Assembly: GCF_019968605.1 (NCBI RefSeq)
Contig: NZ_CP082966.1
Location: 2,965,501-3,029,500, forward strand
From: Polaribacter litorisediminis
Lineage (GTDB): Bacteria; Bacteroidota; Bacteroidia; Flavobacteriales; Flavobacteriaceae
Length of the DNA stretch: 64,000 nucleotides
Direction: 5' to 3'
Part shown: positions 59,385 through 64,000 of the stretch, piece after piece
Numbering within the stretch: position 1 is the first letter of the stretch
Layout of the letters: each line of letters opens with the position of its first letter
The notes under the pieces: model-generated
Databases searched by the model: none
What the model was told of the DNA's origin: nothing
The model's input: the letters and a program-made list of their open reading frames with translations, nothing else
Program-made: the position numbers and the translations under genes

Positions 59385-60558
59385 TGTAAAATAAATTTAT
59401 AGAATCAATCACATAAGCTTGTTCTTCATCTGTTAAAATTGGATACATTGGCAAACTAATACAATGCTTATAATAATTTTCTGCATTTGGCATATCTCCT
59501 TCTTTCCATCCAAACTGCTGATAATAAGGCATTAAATGGCAGGGAATATAATGAATTTGAGCAAAGATATTTTTATCTCTTAAATGATTATACAAGCCTA
59601 ATCGGTCTTGAACCTCTATAACATATAAATGATAAGCATGCCCCTCAATAACCCCCGATTGTCCTTTAATAAAGGATTTATTTTTAAAAGCATCAAAATA
59701 ATTTGAAGCAATTTCTCTACGTTTTTCAATACCTTTATCTGACCTTGAAAGTTGACTTAACCCTAATGCAGCTTGAAAATCTGTAAGCCTGTAGTTAAAT
59801 CCTAAATTTTGCATTTCCATATACCAACCAGGGTAGGTTTCTTTACCACCAGCCAATGCAATTGAATTCGTATACGCATTATTATTTTTTACAATACCGT
59901 GTGTTCTTAATTGCAATAGTTTTTGATATAGCTTTTCGTCATTAGTGGTAATCATGCCACCTTCTCCTGAAGCAATATGCTTGACTGGGTGGAATGAAAA
60001 AATAGCTAAATCGGCATAGTTTCCATTGCCGCAATTTTGAGTCTTATGATTACTATCCTTAAAACTTCCTCCTGGTGAATGACAAGCATCTTCAATGATC
60101 CAAAGGTCATGCTGGTCGGCTAATGCTCTAAAAGCCTCTAAGTTATTTGCTCTACCTGCAAAATCTACAGGAATAATTCCTTTATACGTGCCTTTTGGTG
60201 AAGCTTCTAAAAGTGTTCTAACTTTATCAATATCTAACAAATAAGTTTCTGGATCAATATCAGAAAAAACGACTTCTCCGCCACAATAGCGCACACAATT
60301 GGCAGACGCGGCAAAAGTAATCGGTGTTGTAATTACTTTATCTCCTTCTTTAACCCCTAAGGCTAATGTACATAAGTGCAAGGCAGCTGTTCCATTTGCC
60401 AGTGCTATGGCATATTTACTTCCAATATATTTAGCAAATGCAGTTTCAAACGCTGCAATTTTAGGACCCTGCGTTAAATAATCTGACTTTAAAGTTTCAA
60501 CGACAGCTTTTACATCTTCTTCAGTAATATTTTGGCGTCCGTAAGGTATTGCTTTCAT
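59371..60558 (-). CDS. pseC: UDP-4-amino-4,6-dideoxy-N-acetyl-altrosamine transaminase
   Basis: PLP-dependent DegT/DnrJ-type aminotransferase that converts the PseB keto product to the 4-amino sugar, the second step to pseudaminic acid. The 395-residue protein has AIPYGRQNITEEDVKAVVET, LKSDYLTQGPKIAAFETAFA, ALANGTAALHLCTLALGVKE, WIIEDACHSPGGSF, the PLP lysine in FSFHPVKHIASGEGGMITTN and YRLTDFQAALGLSQLSR. The start YGRQNI-like and TQGP are typical of PseC. It lies three bases downstream of pseB. Confidence 0.94.
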   Translation of the reverse strand: MKAIPYGRQNITEEDVKAVVETLKSDYLTQGPKIAAFETAFAKYIGSKYAIALANGTAALHLCTLALGVKEGDKVITTPITFAASANCVRYCGGEVVFSDIDPETYLLDIDKVRTLLEASPKGTYKGIIPVDFAGRANNLEAFRALADQHDLWIIEDACHSPGGSFKDSNHKTQNCGNGNYADLAIFSFHPVKHIASGEGGMITTNDEKLYQKLLQLRTHGIVKNNNAYTNSIALAGGKETYPGWYMEMQNLGFNYRLTDFQAALGLSQLSRSDKGIEKRREIASNYFDAFKNKSFIKGQSGVIEGHAYHLYVIEVQDRLGLYNHLRDKNIFAQIHYIPCHLMPYYQQFGWKEGDMPNAENYYKHCISLPMYPILTDEEQAYVIDSINLFYSEKY

Positions 60559-60561
60559 AGT

Positions 60562-61572
60562 TTACACTTTAAAATTAGGGTCTACATGTTCCTTAATTAA
60601 AGTCCGCAGAGAATCTACTGTTTCCCATTCCGTATTTGTTCCCGAATTATAAGCGAACCCACTAGGCACCAATTTTGCTTTAAAATTTGATATAAATTCA
60701 TTTAAATTCCACATAGTCGCTTGAGGAAGTATCACAAAATATTCACCTATGTCATAGGTAAAAAAGGAATCTGATGAGGTAATCATTTCTTCATGGATTT
60801 TCTCTCCTGGACGAATCCCAATAACTTTATGTTCGCAATCAGGTCCTATGGCTTTAGCAATATCCATAATTTTATAGGAGGGTATTTTAGGAATAAAAAT
60901 TTCACCTCCCCACGCAGTTTTCAAAGCATGCAGCACCATATCTACTCCTCCTTGCAAAGTGATATTAAACCTTGTCATTTCCTTTACGGTAATTGGTAGC
61001 ACACCCTCTTCTTTCTTTTTTAAGAAAAAAGGAATAACAGATCCGTTAGAACCCATGACATTTCCATATCTCACTACAGAAAACTTGATATTGTTTTGTC
61101 CTCGGATATTATTCGCGGCAACAAACAATTTATCGGAAGTTAACTTTGTAGCACCATATAAATTAATGGGAGCACATGCTTTATCTGTAGACAACGCAAC
61201 AACATGTTGAACTTGTGTTTGAAGTGCGGCTTGAATTACATTTTCAGCTCCTCCTACATTTGTTTTTACGCATTCGTCAGGATTGTATTCTGCAATATGT
61301 ACATGTTTCATTGCAGCCGCATGAATTACATAGTCAATACCCGAAAAAGCTCTAACTAAACGCTCTCGATCTCTTACATCCCCAATAAAAAATCGTACTT
61401 GTGGATATTTAGCTACAGGATAATCCTGCTCCATTTCATATTGTTTTTGTTCATCTCTCGAGAAAATGACCAATCGTTTTACACCTGGCCATTTTTTTAA
61501 AATATGGTGGGTTAAAGCTTTACCAAGAGAACCTGTACCGCCAGTAATTAATATCGATTTATTATGTAACAT
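60562..61572 (-). CDS. pseB: UDP-N-acetylglucosamine 4,6-dehydratase (inverting)
   Basis: First step to pseudaminic acid: converts UDP-GlcNAc to the 4-keto-6-deoxy-L-arabino sugar with C5 inversion. The 336-residue SDR enzyme begins NKSILITGGTGSLGKALTHH, then RLVIFSRDEQKQYEMEQDYP, YVIHAAAMKHVHIAEYNPDE, VVALSTDKACAPINLYGATK (Asp-Lys and Tyr-xxx-Lys) and VVRYGNVMGSNGSVIPFF. STDKA with the absence of membrane segments distinguishes PseB from the long PglF/FlaA1 type. About 280 bases separate it from the gene upstream, where a promoter could lie. Confidence 0.95.
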   Translation of the reverse strand: MLHNKSILITGGTGSLGKALTHHILKKWPGVKRLVIFSRDEQKQYEMEQDYPVAKYPQVRFFIGDVRDRERLVRAFSGIDYVIHAAAMKHVHIAEYNPDECVKTNVGGAENVIQAALQTQVQHVVALSTDKACAPINLYGATKLTSDKLFVAANNIRGQNNIKFSVVRYGNVMGSNGSVIPFFLKKKEEGVLPITVKEMTRFNITLQGGVDMVLHALKTAWGGEIFIPKIPSYKIMDIAKAIGPDCEHKVIGIRPGEKIHEEMITSSDSFFTYDIGEYFVILPQATMWNLNEFISNFKAKLVPSGFAYNSGTNTEWETVDSLRTLIKEHVDPNFKV

Positions 61573-61853
61573 CTTATTTTCTACTATTTAAAACTAATTT
61601 TAGAAACTATTTAATTTATTAATTGTGTTGTAATATCTACTTTTTTATTTCGTCTAAACTGAAACTGAACGCATAAAATCATATATTTAGAACTATTATT
61701 TTAATGGTTTACTAAAATAAGACTATAAGTTAAATGGCTTCTGTATTTTTATGTAAAAGTTAGCAAATGATAAACCTAAAATAAATCCTCTAGTAGCAAA
61801 AATTATGGATTCTCTATAAATTCTACGATGCAAAATTTTATTCATTGTGGCAA

Positions 61854-63263
61854 TTATAGATTACTATAGCTTGTCTTATTCATATATTCTTTTGTTTTTA
61901 TTCCGTAATTATTCATTACGATCGGAAGAATATCGCAAGTAGGTAATTGTTCTTTAACAAAATTTGAAATCTCGTTTTTAGGGTGATAAGAAAACAAATG
62001 CCCTTCTGGAATATGATAAGCCGTACAAGAAGATTTATCATCAATGATTAAGTTCTCTAGCCCACTATCTTCAAAACTAAAATGAACAGCACCTAGACTA
62101 ACATTTATTTTTTTAACGTTGCGTAATACAATATCTATTGAAAAATAGTTATCGTCTTTCTTTCGGTAGTTAATCTTTTCACCATTAATGGTCAACTTTT
62201 TTAGATTTTCTTCAAAAATTTCTACACTACCCTCCTGTAGTATAAAATTAAATTGTGGCACCATTGCCGGCATTTTTTTATATTGGCTGGGCGCATTAAT
62301 ACCCAACATCTTCATAAACTTTTCAGCATCTGCAATAATGACTTGTGTTTCTGTAGGTTCGCATTCAATAGCTTCTTGCCCCATACTAGAAGTAATGATC
62401 AATTTATACTCTTGATTTTTATCAATAAACTTTGATAGTTTTTTTAACATCTTATCCGTATGATCCATAGAAAAAAGTATTTCGTTACTATAGGTGCGTA
62501 TCCATTCACCATCATAGTCTAAATTTTCGTATTCATCAGGAAAAAGTGCCGCCCAATATCGATGCATACTAGACGCTACATGGTTGGTAAAAAAAGTAAC
62601 AAAATCAGGTTTTTTATCATTTAACTGTTTAAAAAACACATCAAAAGATAAAACTGCTTGAAATGTTCTCCTTCTTACATTTTTCCAAGGATCAATTTTT
62701 TCTTCTACCAATTGCTTAGCCACACTAGTCATCGTATCTAGTTTAAATCCGAATTTTGTAATTTGTACAAGTCCAGCCAAGATTTCACCGTACGGTAAAG
62801 CGTTATCAACATTACGCCCTGATTTTCTTGATAGATTTAAATTAATTTTCTGAAATAATTCGATATCCTTTGGGAAACATTCGTGATTTGGAGCAAACAC
62901 GTCAGGTATATAGAAATCATAATTTTCTGTATTTTTTGGTACCGTTTGCGTATGTAAAGACCCAAAAACACCTGTCTTTATGCGATTACTTGATAAGATG
63001 TCCCATATTGGAGGAAACTCTTTATCAACTTCGGTAAGATTTTGATTAAAATCGGAAACAAAATGTTGATGACTTGGCACCCCTCTGTGTAATGTTGGCC
63101 AAGTGTTCCAAGGAGAAAGATGTCCTTTATTTTCAGTTATCGTTTCGTATTTCTTAAATTTGGGATAATTCTTAGCCAGCCAAGAGTTTGGCCTCATCTT
63201 CATGTAATATTGAAAAACTCGAATTGGAACCTCATTTAATTCAAAAAAAATTATCTTATTCAT
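61854..63263 (-). CDS. Alkaline-phosphatase-fold protein in the glycan locus
   Basis: A 469-residue protein without signal peptide. Motifs hint at the alkaline phosphatase/phosphodiesterase superfamily: KIIFFELNEVPIRVFQYYMK at the start (in place of the usual Asp metal ligand), HLSPWNTWPTLHRGVPSHQH with a Thr nucleophile-like site, PDFVTFFTNHVASSMHRYWA, MDHTDKMLKKLSKFIDKN and KLIITSSMGQEAIE (in place of the usual SDHG). Several metal ligands are therefore altered, so it may bind rather than hydrolyse, or use a different set. It lies between the initiating transferase and pseB. No named family is recognised with certainty. Confidence 0.55.
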   Translation of the reverse strand: MNKIIFFELNEVPIRVFQYYMKMRPNSWLAKNYPKFKKYETITENKGHLSPWNTWPTLHRGVPSHQHFVSDFNQNLTEVDKEFPPIWDILSSNRIKTGVFGSLHTQTVPKNTENYDFYIPDVFAPNHECFPKDIELFQKINLNLSRKSGRNVDNALPYGEILAGLVQITKFGFKLDTMTSVAKQLVEEKIDPWKNVRRRTFQAVLSFDVFFKQLNDKKPDFVTFFTNHVASSMHRYWAALFPDEYENLDYDGEWIRTYSNEILFSMDHTDKMLKKLSKFIDKNQEYKLIITSSMGQEAIECEPTETQVIIADAEKFMKMLGINAPSQYKKMPAMVPQFNFILQEGSVEIFEENLKKLTINGEKINYRKKDDNYFSIDIVLRNVKKINVSLGAVHFSFEDSGLENLIIDDKSSCTAYHIPEGHLFSYHPKNEISNFVKEQLPTCDILPIVMNNYGIKTKEYMNKTSYSNL

Positions 63264-63326
63264 AATGCTTTCATACTTTTGGATGTAAATTTTTATTTTA
63301 CGAAAATAAGGTATTTGTTAGAGTGG

Positions 63327-64000
63327 TTAAAATAAAATTTGAATTGCTGAAATTAAATGTTTAAAACTATTTTTTTTTCCAATATTCGCTTTCAGCTTGT
63401 AAAATAGCCCTAAAAAGAAGATAAAATAGAAAATCGAAATCCCCAACATTTGAAAACTATTAAAATAGGTAGACATGTATATAATTGAGACCGCTATTAA
63501 AAAATTAAGACAGCATAAAAACAAACTCGCTTTAAAATGCGTGAGCCCTGAATCTATTAATATATGATGGATATGATTTCTATCGGGATAAAAAGGACTG
63601 CTTTTTTTAAGTAAACGAACTCCAATGACTCTTAGAGTATCAAAACCAGGAATAAAAAAGATTCCGCTAATAACAATAAGTTTATTCTCTGCAACAAAAG
63701 AATATTCAGACAATAAAGAAATATCCATTGTTAAAAACTTTAAGGAAAAAACGGCGATGCAGAAACCCATTATTAAAGAACCTGTATCTCCCATAAATAT
63801 TTTTTTTGTAAGAGACACATTGTATCTAAGATAAGCAAGTAAAATACCTATTAAACTTAAGCAAAACAAAAAATAAAAATAAATACCTGCTGCATAAAAT
63901 AGAAATGCATAAATACTAAAAATAGCAATTCCGATAACAGAGGCCAAACCATCGATACCGTCTATTAAATTATACGAGTTTATAATGGTTAGCATAACTA
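63327..64000 (-). CDS. WecA/TagO-type polyprenyl-phosphate GlcNAc-1-phosphate transferase, cut by window end
   Basis: Starts repeat-unit synthesis by moving a sugar-1-phosphate from a UDP-sugar to undecaprenyl phosphate. The frame stays open to the end of the window (base 64000), so the N-terminal part is missing; the ATG at 63995 is internal. Visible motifs are INSYNLIDGIDGLASVIGIA (the NxxNxxDGxDGLA Mg site), KKIFMGDTGSLIMGF and DTLRVIGVRLLKKSSPFYPDR with NHIHHILIDSGLTHF (the HIHH motif). About seven hydrophobic segments are present. These place it in the WecA/TagO branch of the MraY superfamily. Confidence 0.92.
   Translation of the reverse strand, partial: VMLTIINSYNLIDGIDGLASVIGIAIFSIYAFLFYAAGIYFYFLFCLSLIGILLAYLRYNVSLTKKIFMGDTGSLIMGFCIAVFSLKFLTMDISLLSEYSFVAENKLIVISGIFFIPGFDTLRVIGVRLLKKSSPFYPDRNHIHHILIDSGLTHFKASLFLCCLNFLIAVSIIYMSTYFNSFQMLGISIFYFIFFLGLFYKLKANIGKKNSFKHLISAIQILF

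Overview
The window reads as chromosome of a marine-type member of the Flavobacteriaceae (Bacteroidota), closest in feel to Polaribacter or Tenacibaculum. Signs are the strongly AT-rich sequence, promoters of the Bacteroidota form TTG-N19-TAnnTTTG, many SPII lipoproteins, a TamL outer-membrane assembly lipoprotein, a LruC-domain lipoprotein, a met-zincin protease and an EpsG/Wzx/Wzc surface polysaccharide locus. The species assignment is an inference.

Bases 1-17.4 kb are mostly ordinary core genome: the end of metK, two secreted proteins (LruC lipoprotein and metalloprotease), a TrmH-type methyltransferase, tamL, fbaA, accD, rpsO and pnp, most closed by clear intrinsic terminators. Between accD and rpsO sits an accessory pair: a lipoprotein with a C-terminal eight-cysteine domain resembling fulvocin C, and a membrane-anchored TlpA-like thioredoxin.

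Bases 17.5-32.7 kb form an accessory island bracketed by two 168-bp inverted repeats and lying next to tRNA-Asp. It starts with a small zinc-ribbon protein and a tyrosine recombinase. Directly after the recombinase is an attI-like site (GTTGGCA core), followed by a run of plus-strand gene cassettes separated by attC-like sites of about 130-200 bases (left core TGCCAAC, right core GTTGGCA, inverted arms, conserved ACGCAAC). I read this as an integron-like cassette system that does not use a recognisable IntI. Mobile elements have landed in the recombination sites themselves: an IS1182-type element in a right core, a group II intron in a left core, and a 3' fragment of the same intron in a second left core. 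An IS110-type element, with a structured upstream region that could be its bridge RNA, sits in a palindrome. Cassette cargo comprises lipoproteins, small membrane proteins, a metallopeptidase broken by a nonsense codon, and a toxin-antitoxin pair whose toxin carries a nonsense codon.

Bases 32.8-64 kb hold tRNA-Asp, a DUF58/M1-aminopeptidase operon and a large surface-glycan locus. Wza-like and Wzc-like export genes run on the plus strand. The assembly and sugar genes run on the minus strand from 64 kb down to 39.9 kb: a WecA-type initiating transferase (cut by the window end), an alkaline-phosphatase-fold protein, PseB, PseC, acetyltransferases, a cytidylyltransferase and PseI for a pseudaminic-type nonulosonic acid, then Wzx, an EpsG polymerase, glycosyltransferases and an O-acetyltransferase. 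No PseG hydrolase is visible. The extra class III aminotransferase, aldo/keto reductase, SDR, metallophosphoesterase, ATP-grasp, formyltransferase and PIG-L deacetylase suggest an unusual, further modified nonulosonic acid.
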